DNA from: Caccovivens sp964594865
GTDB lineage: Bacteria > Bacillota > Clostridia > Christensenellales > UBA1242
Length of the DNA: 64,000 nucleotides
Direction of reading: 5' to 3'
Assembly (NCBI GenBank): GCA_964594865.1
Contig: CAZQMZ010000003.1
Location: 27,244-91,243, forward strand
Below are positions 34,028-43,010 of this stretch, in pieces (position 1 is the first letter of the stretch; every line of letters starts with the position of its first letter). The notes under the pieces were generated by a model. The model was not told the DNA's origin, made no database searches, and saw only the letters and a list, made by a program, of their open reading frames with translations. The translations under genes and the position numbers were made by a program.

Positions 34028-35233
34028 TTATTTTTTTAAATTTTCTACGATTTTTTGAGTGTCAATCGCCATCATCAACTCTTCGTTTGTTGGAATAATG
34101 AAAATTTTGACTTTTGATTTTTTGGAAGAAATTTTCTCGATCTCTCCACGTCTGAAATTCTTATTTTTCTTTTTGTCAATCACAACACCAAGATTTTCCA
34201 TATCACTGCAAACAGCTTCTCGCGTGTTGTCGCTGTTTTCCCCAATTCCGCCTGTGAAGACAATGGCATCAACTTTGTTCAACACTGCAAGATAACTTCC
34301 AACATGTTTTTTGATGGAATAGTGAAGCACATCAAGTGCAAGTTGACAATGTTCATCACCTTCCTTCGCCTTTGCAATCACTTCTCTTTGGTCACTGGAT
34401 ACACCAGAAACGCCATAAAGCCCGCACTCTTTGTTGAGATATGACAAACATTCGTCAACCGTCATCTTTTTCTTGTTGCACAAATATTGAACAACCGCTG
34501 GATCAATATCACCCGAACGAGTGCCCATAACAAGTCCTTGAAGCGGAGTGAAACCCATTGTGGTGTCCACACTCTGTCCGTTTTTGACAGCAGTGATGCT
34601 TGAACCATTTCCAAGATGGCAGATAATCAAATTGACATTCTCTGGTTTTTTGCCAAGCACTTTTGCTGTTTCAAGTGTGATGAACTTGTGGCTTGAACCG
34701 TGGAAGCCATATTTTCTTATGTGATATTTTTCTGCATCTTTATAGTTTATGGCATAGGTATATGCTTTCTCTGGCATTGTTGCGTGAAAAGCAGTGTCGA
34801 AAATCAACACATTTGGAACTTCAGGCATTGCTTTTTGGCAACCCAAAACACCTTTGACATTTGCTGGATTGTGAAGAGGTGCAAGATCGTCAAGTTTTGA
34901 GAGGTCTTTGAGAACTTTTGGAGTGACAAGCACACTTTCTTTAAACAACCATCCACCTTGGACAACTCTGTGACCAACAGCTTCAATCTCATCCAAAGAT
35001 TTGATGACGCCATAATCCTTATTCACCAAAATTTCCAAAACTTTTGTGATTGCTTCTTCATGATTTTTTGCACCAGCAAATTCTTGTGTTCTTCCATCGT
35101 GCTTATAAGAAATAAACGGTTTTGGAAGACCAATTCTCTCGCAAACACCTTTTGCAATCACATTTTCTGTTTGCATATCAATGAGTTGATATTTAAGCGA
35201 CGAACTGCCTGCATTAATAACCAAAATTTTCAT
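34028..35233 (-). CDS. ackA: acetate kinase
   Basis: A 401-residue acetate kinase, which turns acetyl-phosphate and ADP into acetate and ATP. Signatures are LVINAGSSSLKYQLID at the N-terminus, VLIFDTAFHATMPEKAY near residue 145, IICHLGNGSSITAV near 206 and IVFTGGIGENSDNTR near 322. Normal length. AAGGAG site. It is 18 bases downstream of pta, giving the classic acetate overflow pair, so the organism probably ferments to acetate. Confidence 0.97.
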   Translation of the reverse strand: MKILVINAGSSSLKYQLIDMQTENVIAKGVCERIGLPKPFISYKHDGRTQEFAGAKNHEEAITKVLEILVNKDYGVIKSLDEIEAVGHRVVQGGWLFKESVLVTPKVLKDLSKLDDLAPLHNPANVKGVLGCQKAMPEVPNVLIFDTAFHATMPEKAYTYAINYKDAEKYHIRKYGFHGSSHKFITLETAKVLGKKPENVNLIICHLGNGSSITAVKNGQSVDTTMGFTPLQGLVMGTRSGDIDPAVVQYLCNKKKMTVDECLSYLNKECGLYGVSGVSSDQREVIAKAKEGDEHCQLALDVLHYSIKKHVGSYLAVLNKVDAIVFTGGIGENSDNTREAVCSDMENLGVVIDKKKNKNFRRGEIEKISSKKSKVKIFIIPTNEELMMAIDTQKIVENLKK

Positions 35234-35251
35234 AATAAACTCCTTAATTTT

Positions 35252-36241
35252 CTATTTTTCTTTGTCTTCCACTTGCAGTGCAGTTATGGCACTGACAACA
35301 ACAATATCTTCCACACTGCAACCGCGTGAAAGGTCGTTGATTGGTTTTTTCAAGCCTTGCAAAATCGGTCCAACAGCATTCAATCCACCAACATACTGAA
35401 AAACTTTATAGCAAATGTTTCCAGCTTGCAAGTTTGGAAAAATAAGCACATTGGCATCACCTTTCAAAGCACTATCTTTTGCCTTATGTTCTGCCACAGA
35501 TGGAACCATAGCAGCATCAAACTGCAACTCTCCGTCGCAAATGACGTCTTTTTCTTTCTTTTGAAATTTTTCAAAGGCTGTGCGCACTTTGTCCACTTCT
35601 TCCGACTTGGCACTTCCTTTGGAAGAATACGACAAAAACGCTACCTTAGGCTCCAACCCAAACATTTTGGCACTCTTGGCACTTTGACTTGCAATAGAGC
35701 AGAGCTCGTCTGCATTTGGATTTTGCAGAACTCCGCAATCGGACAAAATCAGCGCCTTGCCTTTGAGAAAATCATTTTTTCCATAAACCAAAAAGAAGGA
35801 CGAAACCGGTTCTTTTTTGCTTTTGCTTTTGATGATTTGAAGAGCTGGACGAACGGTTGTGGCTGTTGTTGCTTCTGCGCCTGCCACCATGCCGTCTGCA
35901 TATCCGCACTCCACAAGAAGAGTGGCAAAATAATATGGATCCTTTTCAAGCTCATCTGCTTCTTCCAAAGTCAGTCCCTTTTCCTTACGTTTGTTATAAA
36001 GTGTTTTGACAAGTTTTTCTCTTTCAGGGAAAGTGACCGGATTGACAATATCAAACTTTTCAAACACCTTATCACGCAAGATAAGTGCACTTGCGTCACC
36101 CACCAACAAAACCTTGACAATTTTTTTCTTTTGAAGAATTTTCACCGCTTCAACGGTTCTGTCCGAAAAACTCGCCTCTGGAAAAACAATCGTTTTTTGT
36201 CGTTTTTTTGCTTCATCAAGAATTTTTTCAATTTTAAACAT
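35252..36241 (-). CDS. pta: phosphate acetyltransferase
   Basis: A 329-residue Pta, the short (single-domain) form, which makes acetyl-phosphate from acetyl-CoA. Family segments are KTIVFPEASFSDRTVEA near residue 15, DGMVAGAEATTATTVRPALQIIK near 118 and NVLIFPNLQAGNICYKVFQYVGGLNAVGPILQGL near 270. It lacks the DRTGG regulatory region of enterobacterial Pta. It is first in a pta-ackA operon and divergent from the ylbJ-like gene. Confidence 0.95.
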   Translation of the reverse strand: MFKIEKILDEAKKRQKTIVFPEASFSDRTVEAVKILQKKKIVKVLLVGDASALILRDKVFEKFDIVNPVTFPEREKLVKTLYNKRKEKGLTLEEADELEKDPYYFATLLVECGYADGMVAGAEATTATTVRPALQIIKSKSKKEPVSSFFLVYGKNDFLKGKALILSDCGVLQNPNADELCSIASQSAKSAKMFGLEPKVAFLSYSSKGSAKSEEVDKVRTAFEKFQKKEKDVICDGELQFDAAMVPSVAEHKAKDSALKGDANVLIFPNLQAGNICYKVFQYVGGLNAVGPILQGLKKPINDLSRGCSVEDIVVVSAITALQVEDKEK

Positions 36242-36313
36242 ATCATCCTCATTCTTTTTTGAAAATTTATCAAATAAAATGATTGTATAGCACTGTCTTA
36301 TTTTAAAGAAAAA

Positions 36314-37309
36314 ATGATGTCTATGTCAAATATTTTTGGGAGAAAAAACAGAAAAATGTCAAAATTTATGAAAATTATTCGACAAGATTACACCAAAATC
36401 ATTCTTTCGGCTTTTGTTATATTTTTTCTCGTGTGCATGATTGCACAACCAGACAAATTTATCTCCACATCTTTGGACGGGTTGTCAGCTTGGGCATTCA
36501 ATGTGTTGCCAAGTGTACTTCCGTTCATGTTCTTCACAAAAGTGCTGTCATCTCTTGACAGCATAAGCACCTTAACTCGCCCTTTCTCTTCAATAAGTCG
36601 AACGCTTTTCAAAACTCCGCCAATTTCAATCTACACATTTTTCATGGCAATACTTTCAGGCTATCCTGTCGGTTCGAAGATGGTCGCTGACTTATATTTG
36701 CAAGGAAAAATCTCCCGCGAAGATGCCTTCAAAATGACGTCTTTTTGTTCGACTTCTGGGCCAATGTTTATCGTTGGCGCGGTTGGTGTTGGAATGTTCC
36801 ACAGTGCAAAGATAGGATATATTTTGTTTGCAAGTCACCTGCTTGGAGCTCTCTTGAATGGAATTTTATATCGAAATTTGAAATTAAAAAACGAAGAAAA
36901 AGTTGAAAATATCTTGTTGAACGAGAACTCGAAAAGAATATCACTTTCTGACATAGTCTTAAACTCCGTTCTATCAATTTTGTCAGTAGGATGTATAATC
37001 ACCATTTTCTTCATTGTCATCGAATGTTTTGAGCCAATATTGTCACTCTTTCCACAAAACATTTCCTATTTCTTGGAAGGTGTTATTGAAATAACAAAAG
37101 GATGTTTGGACATTTCCACACTTCCAAACATCGCTCTCGCAACAATTTTATCTTCTTTTGTGATAAGTTTTGGTGGAATTTCGACAATTTTGCAATCTCT
37201 CACAATGCTGAACTCTGTCAAAATGCCAATCAAACTCTTTGTCTTGCAAAAATTCACTCACGCTTGTCTGTCAGCCGTCGTCGCAATCATTTTGGTGCTG
37301 ATTTTTTGA
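36314..37309 (+). CDS. ylbJ: YlbJ-like sporulation integral membrane protein
   Basis: A 331-residue membrane protein with about eight helices that resembles YlbJ, a mother-cell protein needed for spore cortex formation in Bacillus. Recognisable segments are FNVLPSVLPFMFFTKVL near residue 62, AILSGYPVGSKMVADLYLQGKI near 112 (nucleoside-transporter gate fold) and SFCSTSGPMFIVGAVGVGMF near 142. Three in-frame ATG codons lie near the start (36314, 36317, 36323) and no ribosome site is visible, so the exact start is uncertain. Divergent from pta. Confidence 0.82.
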   Translation: MMSMSNIFGRKNRKMSKFMKIIRQDYTKIILSAFVIFFLVCMIAQPDKFISTSLDGLSAWAFNVLPSVLPFMFFTKVLSSLDSISTLTRPFSSISRTLFKTPPISIYTFFMAILSGYPVGSKMVADLYLQGKISREDAFKMTSFCSTSGPMFIVGAVGVGMFHSAKIGYILFASHLLGALLNGILYRNLKLKNEEKVENILLNENSKRISLSDIVLNSVLSILSVGCIITIFFIVIECFEPILSLFPQNISYFLEGVIEITKGCLDISTLPNIALATILSSFVISFGGISTILQSLTMLNSVKMPIKLFVLQKFTHACLSAVVAIILVLIF

Positions 37310-37447
37310 AAAATTCTTCGCACAAACTATTGCCGAATAATCTCCTAAAAAACTGCGCCAAGTCGCAAAAGTTTTGGGTTTATTTATGTTTCACTAAACG
37401 AACAATCGCTGTGTTTTATGCATATGATCAAAACTTCGCTGATATTT

Positions 37448-38320
37448 TTATTCTGCGTTTAACTTCAAAATCTCTGCGCGTGCCAATTCGTCACAGCGGT
37501 TGTTATATTCATTGTCAGCATGCCCCTTAACCTTATTGAAAGTGACATCCAATTTCTCTGTGAGAGAAAGAAGTCTTTGCCACAAATCTTTGTTTAAGAC
37601 ATCCCCTTTTCCACTCGTCTTCCAATTGTTTTTCTGCCAACTGTCAAGCCAATTTTGGTTGAAAGCGTTGACAACGTAGGCACTGTCGCTGTAAATTTGC
37701 ACAGGAATTTGGGTCTTCACGCTCTCCAATGCCATGATCACAGCCATAAGCTCCATGCGATTGTTGGTTGTCATATCTTCACCGCCAGAGAGAACTTTTT
37801 CTTTGCCTTTATATGACAATATGCTTGCCCAGCCACCTGCACCCGGATTTCCAGAGCAAGCGCCGTCGGTGTAAATCACCACAGCGTTTTCGTCATCTAT
37901 TTTTGTCTGTTTTTCTTCTTCCATTTTAAGCGAGTCACAAACTTCTTGAAGTTCCACCTTACATCCCGAAAGTTTTGGGCAAACATGTTCGCCATCGCCG
38001 TTTTTTCTTGGAAAAATGTGAAAATGAAGATGCATAACCGACTGTCCCGCTGACTCGCCAGTGTTGTTCAAAAGGTTAAATCCATCAAATCCGCAATCTT
38101 CAACAAAATGATTGCCAACCTTTTTGCATCCCTCAATAACTCGAGCTAAGGTTGAGTTATCACAAGTCTGGACATTTTGAAAGTGCTTTTTTGGAACGAC
38201 AAGCGTGTGCCCGTAAAGATCATTCGAAGCATCCAAAAACGCCAAGACAAAGTCGTCTTCATAGATTTTATAGCAAGGAATTTCGCCCTTGACAATCTTA
38301 CAAAAAATGCAATCTTTCAC
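37448..38320 (-). CDS. HIT-domain protein fused to ribonuclease HI
   Basis: A 290-residue two-domain protein. Residues 1-115 are a HIT hydrolase of the HinT type: zinc-type CIFCKIVKGEIP start, and catalytic H-x-H-x-H in QSVMHLHFHIFP at 94-104. After a charged linker (about 125-145), residues 147-288 are RNase HI: YTDGACSGNPGAGGW with Asp152, NNRMELMAV with Glu190, YSDSAYV with Asp212, VKGHADN with His267, and CDELAR with Asp277. All active-site residues of both halves are kept. RNase HI cuts the RNA of RNA-DNA hybrids; HinT acts on nucleotide phosphoramidates. GTG start with a GGAGA site. The fusion is unusual. Confidence 0.9.
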   Translation of the reverse strand: MKDCIFCKIVKGEIPCYKIYEDDFVLAFLDASNDLYGHTLVVPKKHFQNVQTCDNSTLARVIEGCKKVGNHFVEDCGFDGFNLLNNTGESAGQSVMHLHFHIFPRKNGDGEHVCPKLSGCKVELQEVCDSLKMEEEKQTKIDDENAVVIYTDGACSGNPGAGGWASILSYKGKEKVLSGGEDMTTNNRMELMAVIMALESVKTQIPVQIYSDSAYVVNAFNQNWLDSWQKNNWKTSGKGDVLNKDLWQRLLSLTEKLDVTFNKVKGHADNEYNNRCDELARAEILKLNAE

Positions 38321-38346
38321 GAATTATCTCCAAAACAAATTTTCAA

Positions 38347-39216
38347 TCATTTATAAATTCTTGTGCAAGCGCAAGCAAGAACTTTTGGACCCGTGTGAGT
38401 GGCAATTGAAAGTGGAAGTTCGGCAATATATCTCAATTCAATATTTGGAAACAGTTCTTTGAGTTCTTTTGCCAATTCCATTGCTTGTTCAGCGTTGCGA
38501 GTGTGAGCAATATCAATTCTCATACAGTCATCAGCAACAAATTTTGCAAAGCGTCCTTCCAAATCTTTTTTGATTGCTCCAATCATCTTTGCTTTTGCGC
38601 TTTTCATGTTCATAACTTTTGCGAAGCTGTCCAACTTTCCGCCTTGAAGTTGAAGAACAGGTTTGATGTTGAGAACTGTTCCAATTGCCGCAGCGGCAGG
38701 TGTGATTCTTCCACCCTGTTTGAGATATTTCAAAGTGTCAACCACAATATAGATTGAAGAATCAAGTGCTGTTTCTTCCAGCCATTCTTTGATTTCTTTG
38801 GCATCCTTGCCTTCTTTCAACATGTTTAAAGCATCCACAACAGATTCTTTCATTGTGATTGAAACGCGTTTGTTGTCCACCACCTGCACCTTGCCATTGA
38901 AACTTTGTGCAAAACTTTTTGCAGTTTCGCAACTTTGGCTGAGGCCGCTGGACATTGGAATATGCACAATTTCGTCATAATCTTTCAAAAGTGATTTCCA
39001 AAGATTGACAATTTCGTTGATATTTGGTTGTGAAGTGGTGATTCTCTTTCCACTTTTTTGAATATCATAAAATTTTTCCTGAGTCAAATTGACTCCTTCA
39101 AAAAACTCTTCTCCCTCGATAATGAAAGGCATAGGAACAAGAAAGCATCCCCAAGCTTCCGCCTCTTCAGCAGTGATTCCACTGTTTGTGTCTGTCACAA
39201 TTGCAATTTTTTTCAT
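38347..39216 (-). CDS. DegV-family fatty-acid-binding protein
   Basis: A 289-residue DegV/FakB-type protein, which holds a fatty acid for the kinase FakA. It starts KKIAIVTDTNSGITAEEAEAWG, has the RITTSQPNINEIVNLW segment near residue 58, HIPMSSGLSQSCETA near 84, a loop LKYLKQGGRITPAAAAIGTVLNIKPVLQLQ near 165, and ends THTGPKVLACAC. All are common DegV landmarks. GGGAGGG ribosome site. It is 26 bases from the HIT-RNase H gene and probably cotranscribed with it. Confidence 0.92.
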   Translation of the reverse strand: MKKIAIVTDTNSGITAEEAEAWGCFLVPMPFIIEGEEFFEGVNLTQEKFYDIQKSGKRITTSQPNINEIVNLWKSLLKDYDEIVHIPMSSGLSQSCETAKSFAQSFNGKVQVVDNKRVSITMKESVVDALNMLKEGKDAKEIKEWLEETALDSSIYIVVDTLKYLKQGGRITPAAAAIGTVLNIKPVLQLQGGKLDSFAKVMNMKSAKAKMIGAIKKDLEGRFAKFVADDCMRIDIAHTRNAEQAMELAKELKELFPNIELRYIAELPLSIATHTGPKVLACACTRIYK

Positions 39217-39302
39217 AATACCCTCCCATAGTAAACAACATCAAATTTGATGTCATCATTTAAGTATGATATCATACTTAAAATAATTTTCAAAACAAAT
39301 TT

Positions 39303-39330
39303 TTGACAAAATTTCAATTTTAGGAATAAA
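39303..39330 (+). promoter_or_regulatory. promoter giving leaderless glycosyltransferase mRNA
   Basis: -35 TTGACA (39303-39308), 16-base spacer, -10-like AATAAA (39325-39330), seven bases, then the ATG at 39338. No ribosome site is visible. Confidence 0.6.
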
Positions 39331-39337
39331 AAATTTT

Positions 39338-40390
39338 ATGTTCACGATAAGTCTATGCATGATTGTCAAAAATGAAAGTGCCGTTTTGAAACGCGCACTT
39401 GATTGCGTCAAAAAGTTCGCCGATGAAATTATCATTGTGGACACCGGTTCAGAGGACAACACCAAAGAAATTGCAAAAAAGTTCACCGAAAAAGTTTATG
39501 ACTTTGCGTGGTGCGACGATTTTTCCAAGGCAAGAAATTTTTCTTTTTCTCTTGCTTCGTGTGACTACCAAATGTGGTTGGACGCCGACGATGTCATCAC
39601 CGATGAAAATATACAAAAAATCAACGCACTCAAAAATAACTTTGCAGATGTCGACGTGTTTATGTGCAAATATTCCACAGGATTTGACAGTGAAAATCAG
39701 CCCAGCATCACTTATTTTCGCGAGCGAATTTTGAAGCGCGCCGACAATTTCAAATGGCAAGGATTTGTGCATGAAGTGATTGCTCCTTGCGGAAAGATTG
39801 AATATACCGACATTGAGATTGAGCACCACAAAGTCGTGGCTGGCGATCCAAAACGCAACTTGAAATTATATCAAAAAGCACTCAAAAAAGGTGTGCAGTT
39901 CAGCCCACGCGAGTTATATTATTATGCCCGCGAACTCTTCTATACCGGACAATATCGAAAGTCAGCGCAATACTTGAAAAAATTTTTAAAAATTGAAGGA
40001 ACATATCCTCCCGACCACTTCGGCGCACACATCATGTTGTGCGATTGTTTTTTGGCTATGAATGAAGAAGAAAAAGCATTGAACATTTTGTTTTCATATA
40101 TGAAATACAACCCGCCAAACGCCGAAATATGTTGCAAACTCGCCTATATTTTCGACAAATTAAAGAACACAGAGTGTGCGATTTTTTGGTTTAAAACTGC
40201 CCTTATCTCTCAGCCACAAACGCAAGGTTTCGTCAAAAAAGACTGTCAAGATTTCACTCCACTTGTTGAACTTTCACGACTGCTCTATCAAAAAGACTAT
40301 GCCTATGCAAAAGAGTGCCACAAAAAAGCGAAAGCCATTCACCCAAATCACTTTGCCGTGAAATTTAACGACAAGTTTTTCACAGTTTAA
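39338..40390 (+). CDS. family 2 glycosyltransferase with C-terminal TPR-like helices
   Basis: A 350-residue protein with a GT-A fold at its N-terminus: TISLCMIVKNESAVLKRALD, IIIVDTGSEDNTKEIA near residue 37, and the metal-binding DADD in MWLDADDVITDE near 84. After about residue 180 the chain is made of helical pairs (YARELFYTGQYRKSAQYLKKFL, LCDCFLAMNEEEKALNILFSY) like TPR repeats. This layout is shared with SunS-type and related glycosyltransferases that modify proteins or peptides. No signal peptide or membrane helix, so it works in the cytoplasm. Acceptor and sugar unknown. Confidence 0.85.
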   Translation: MFTISLCMIVKNESAVLKRALDCVKKFADEIIIVDTGSEDNTKEIAKKFTEKVYDFAWCDDFSKARNFSFSLASCDYQMWLDADDVITDENIQKINALKNNFADVDVFMCKYSTGFDSENQPSITYFRERILKRADNFKWQGFVHEVIAPCGKIEYTDIEIEHHKVVAGDPKRNLKLYQKALKKGVQFSPRELYYYARELFYTGQYRKSAQYLKKFLKIEGTYPPDHFGAHIMLCDCFLAMNEEEKALNILFSYMKYNPPNAEICCKLAYIFDKLKNTECAIFWFKTALISQPQTQGFVKKDCQDFTPLVELSRLLYQKDYAYAKECHKKAKAIHPNHFAVKFNDKFFTV

Positions 40391-40417
40391 AAAAAATCAC
40401 TTAACGTGATTTTTTAT
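40390..40417. terminator. bidirectional terminator
   Basis: AAAATCAC and GTGATTTT arms around TTAAC, between the convergent glycosyltransferase and the 105-residue protein gene, overlapping the stop of the latter. Confidence 0.8.
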
Positions 40418-40731
40418 AATGTTCTTTCATCTGTTCTTTCATTATTGATTAATGGAGTTTTGTCATTTTCTTTTTCATACCAATAACAAGAAATTTCACC
40501 CTCTTTATCTTTTTCAACAATTCTCACTCTGTTTCCAAATTCGATCACAATTTTGCCGCACTGTCCTGATTTAATAAGATTTTTTGCATCTGAGTCTACC
40601 ATATGAACATAACTTCCCATTTGTGCAACGGCATAAAGTACACTCTTTTCTGTGCGAATCCGAAAGCTTTCTCCTTCTTTTATGTCTGGTTCTTCTTCAA
40701 TCCACCACATACTTTTCCCATAATTTTTCAT
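40414..40731 (-). CDS. unknown 105-residue protein
   Basis: A small acidic protein starting MKNYGKSMWWIEEEPDIKEG. The pattern of short strands (ESFRIRTEKSVLYAVAQM, GKIVIEFGNRVRIVEKD, EISCYWYEK) suggests a small beta-barrel. No family recognised, no signal peptide. A strong GGGAGG site precedes the ATG, which supports it as a real gene. Confidence 0.6.
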   Translation of the reverse strand: MKNYGKSMWWIEEEPDIKEGESFRIRTEKSVLYAVAQMGSYVHMVDSDAKNLIKSGQCGKIVIEFGNRVRIVEKDKEGEISCYWYEKENDKTPLINNERTDERTL

Positions 40732-40903
40732 AAATTTTTACCTCCCTCATTAAGAATGATATCACAAATTTCGACATTTGTCAATAGGTTTGCAAAATTT
40801 TAAAATTTTTAGCAACAAATACGTCACAAAAAACAAATTTATTTTTGCAAAACGTTTGATTTTTTATGTAAAGTGTGCTAAACTTGTCAAAGTTTAAACT
40901 TGT

Positions 40904-40993
40904 GCAGAGGTGTCCGAGCGGTTTAAGGTGCAGCCCTGGAAAGGCTGTGTGCGAGAAATCGCACCAAGAGTTCGAATCTCTTCCTCTGCGCCA
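40904..40993 (+). tRNA. tRNA-Ser (anticodon GGA)
   Basis: Acceptor arms GCAGAGG and CCTCTGC, D-arm, anticodon stem CAGCC/GGCTG with loop CTGGAAA (anticodon GGA at 40938-40940), a long variable arm (GTGCGAGAAATCGCAC) as expected for serine, T-arm with TTCGAATC, discriminator G and encoded CCA. Confidence 0.97.
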
Positions 40994-41129
40994 CATACTT
41001 TTTTAAAAAAATATGCAAAAAGAAATCAAGTACTTTCTTGCTCGCGCTAATTATTAAGATAAATTTCTTTGCGTATGACGGCTATAAAGCACACAAACTT
41101 CACTCTAATTACCTAATTAAGGAGAAAAA

Positions 41130-41810
41130 GTGGAATCGAACAATTATGCAGTTATTTTTGATATGGACGGAGTCATTTTTGACTCTGAAAAAACATGGAA
41201 AAAACAATTTAGAAAAACTTGCCATCTATATCACATCAAGTTTTCGGAAAAATATCGCCAATCACTTTCTGGAAAAATCGAGCAAAAAGTGATGGAGCAA
41301 CTTCAAAAAGATTATGATTTCGATGCAAACAAATTTTGGGAAAAATTGACATCTCTTGTCTTTAAAGAACTGTGTGAAAAAGGCGCGCCCTTGAAGGATA
41401 AAAATTTTGCAAATCACATTGCAAAATTGAAAAACAAAGGTTTCAAAATCGCTCTCGTCTCCAGCAATGACAATGAAAGAGTAAGTGTCATGTTTGAAAA
41501 AGTTGGATTGAAAGCAAGCGAACTTTTTGATGTTATTGTCACAGGCAATGATGTTTCATTTGGAAAGCCCGCCCCTGATTGTTATAACATGGCTTGCAAA
41601 AAGCTGAAGATAAAAAATGAAAATTGTTTTGTTCTTGAAGATTCAAAAAATGGTATAATCTCCGCCCACACTGCAAACTGTCGAACAATCATGGTGATTG
41701 ATTTGATCAAGCCGACTACAGAAATAAAAAGCATTTGTGAAAAGGTTTACAAAAACATGAAGCAAGCACTCAAATACATATCAAAGCAAACAAATAAAAA
41801 TAAGTTTTAA
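41130..41810 (+). CDS. HAD-superfamily hydrolase (beta-phosphoglucomutase-like)
   Basis: A 226-residue haloacid-dehalogenase type phosphatase or phosphomutase. Motif I is IFDMDGVIFDSE at residues 9-20 with the DxD pair, motif II is ALVSSND near 110, motif III lysine lies in SFGKPAPDCYNMA near 148 and motif IV in VLEDSKNGIISA near 172. A helical cap follows motif I. The substrate, a sugar phosphate or nucleotide, cannot be told. The start is GTG at 41130, five bases after an AAGGAG site; the longer overlapping frame is a shadow. Confidence 0.88.
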   Translation: MESNNYAVIFDMDGVIFDSEKTWKKQFRKTCHLYHIKFSEKYRQSLSGKIEQKVMEQLQKDYDFDANKFWEKLTSLVFKELCEKGAPLKDKNFANHIAKLKNKGFKIALVSSNDNERVSVMFEKVGLKASELFDVIVTGNDVSFGKPAPDCYNMACKKLKIKNENCFVLEDSKNGIISAHTANCRTIMVIDLIKPTTEIKSICEKVYKNMKQALKYISKQTNKNKF

Positions 41811-41835
41811 TTGATGTCATTGAAAAGAAATAAAA

Positions 41836-41894
41836 ACAAAATATAGTGTGGTATGCAATGCATAATACACTATATTTTGTTGTAGTATGCATAA
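41836..41894 (+). repeat. dispersed hairpin repeat, copy E (long stem)
   Basis: Arms at 41836-41855 and 41861-41880 pair over 20 positions with two mismatched or wobble pairs around loop CAATG; a third unit TTGTAGTATGCATAA follows. It sits between the convergent HAD and mnmA genes. Confidence 0.9.
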
Positions 41895-41942
41895 TTTTAA
41901 ACAATTTTGTCTATTCGTTTTTCAATCACTCAATTCAGGGTT

Positions 41943-43010
41943 TCACCATTTTTTGTCAATGATTCCACCGCCAAGACAAGTGCCTTCATCGGTGTATAGC
42001 ACCACAAATTGCCCCTCCGTGATTGCGCGCTGCTTTTCAACAAAATCGACTTTGATTTCGTGCTCGCCTGTGACCGTGACATGCACTTTTTGGTCTGGCT
42101 GACGATAGCGAAATTTGGCAAAGCAATCAAATTCTTTTTCCTTTGGTTTCTCTGGAATCCAATTGAAAGTGTTGGCATCAAGCCCGTTTGAAAAAAGTTC
42201 ATCACACTCTCCTTGACTGACATAGAGAATGTTTTTCTCCAAATCTTTTTTGATGACAAACCAGCGTTCACCATTGCCGTCATGTTTTCCGCCAATGTTA
42301 AGCCCACGACGCTGACCAATAGTGTAATACATCAGCCCCTCGTGTCGCCCAACAACTTTGCCGTCAAGTGTGCAAATATTCCCCGGTTGAGCAGGAAGAT
42401 ATTCCTTCAAAAATTTCCTGAAATTTCTCTCGCCAATAAAACAAATTCCTGTGGAATCCTTTTTCTCTGCATTGGAAAGGTCAAGCTCTTTTGCAATCTC
42501 ACGAACCTTTGTTTTTTCAATGTCAGCAAGTGGAAAAATCACAGAAGAAAGTTGTTCTTGTGAAAGTTGATTTAAAAAATATGACTGGTCTTTTGTCAAG
42601 TCTTTCGCCTTCGCCAAATACGTCCTGCCGTTCTTTTGATAGGTCTTTGCATAGTGCCCTGTGGCAATCATGTCCGCCCCCAACTGTCTTGCCTTTTCCA
42701 AAAATGGACCAAATTTGATTTCTCGATTACACAAAACATCTGGATTTGGCGTGCGTCCGGCTTTATATTCATCCAAGAAATATTGAAAGACGCGTTGATA
42801 ATATTCCTTGGCATAGTTCACAGAAAAATACGGAATGCCAATTTTGTTGCACACTCTTTTCACATCTTCAAAGTCGTCTTCCGCAGTGCACTCTTCACCT
42901 TCTTCCCAATTTATCATGAAAAGCCCGATCACTTCATGCCCTTGTTGTTTCAAAAGGTATGCTGCAACACTGCTGTCAACACCACCAGAAATTCCAACAA
43001 CAACTCTCAT
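41943..43010 (-). CDS. mnmA: tRNA-specific 2-thiouridylase
   Basis: A 355-residue MnmA, which adds sulfur to U34 of tRNA-Lys, Glu and Gln. The ATP-binding loop is GISGGVDSSVAAYLL at residue 7, the first catalytic cysteine lies in NPDVLCNREIKFG near 101, and the second in STGICFIGERNF near 197; GHYAKT and the C-terminal barrel (QRRGLNIGGKHDG) are also present. Its sulfur could come from the cysteine desulfurase at the left end of the window or another one. Its ATG overlaps the stop of the upstream zinc-ribbon gene (ATGA), so translation is coupled. Confidence 0.96.
   Translation of the reverse strand: MRVVVGISGGVDSSVAAYLLKQQGHEVIGLFMINWEEGEECTAEDDFEDVKRVCNKIGIPYFSVNYAKEYYQRVFQYFLDEYKAGRTPNPDVLCNREIKFGPFLEKARQLGADMIATGHYAKTYQKNGRTYLAKAKDLTKDQSYFLNQLSQEQLSSVIFPLADIEKTKVREIAKELDLSNAEKKDSTGICFIGERNFRKFLKEYLPAQPGNICTLDGKVVGRHEGLMYYTIGQRRGLNIGGKHDGNGERWFVIKKDLEKNILYVSQGECDELFSNGLDANTFNWIPEKPKEKEFDCFAKFRYRQPDQKVHVTVTGEHEIKVDFVEKQRAITEGQFVVLYTDEGTCLGGGIIDKKW

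Noticed and set aside
35357..36262. Plus-strand frame of 301 codons
   Set aside because: Antisense of pta; composition (many Phe, Cys, His) is that of an antisense frame.
37310..37447. Small RNA or gene between the ylbJ-like gene and the HIT-RNase H gene
   Set aside because: No hairpin with T-run, promoter or credible reading frame could be made out.
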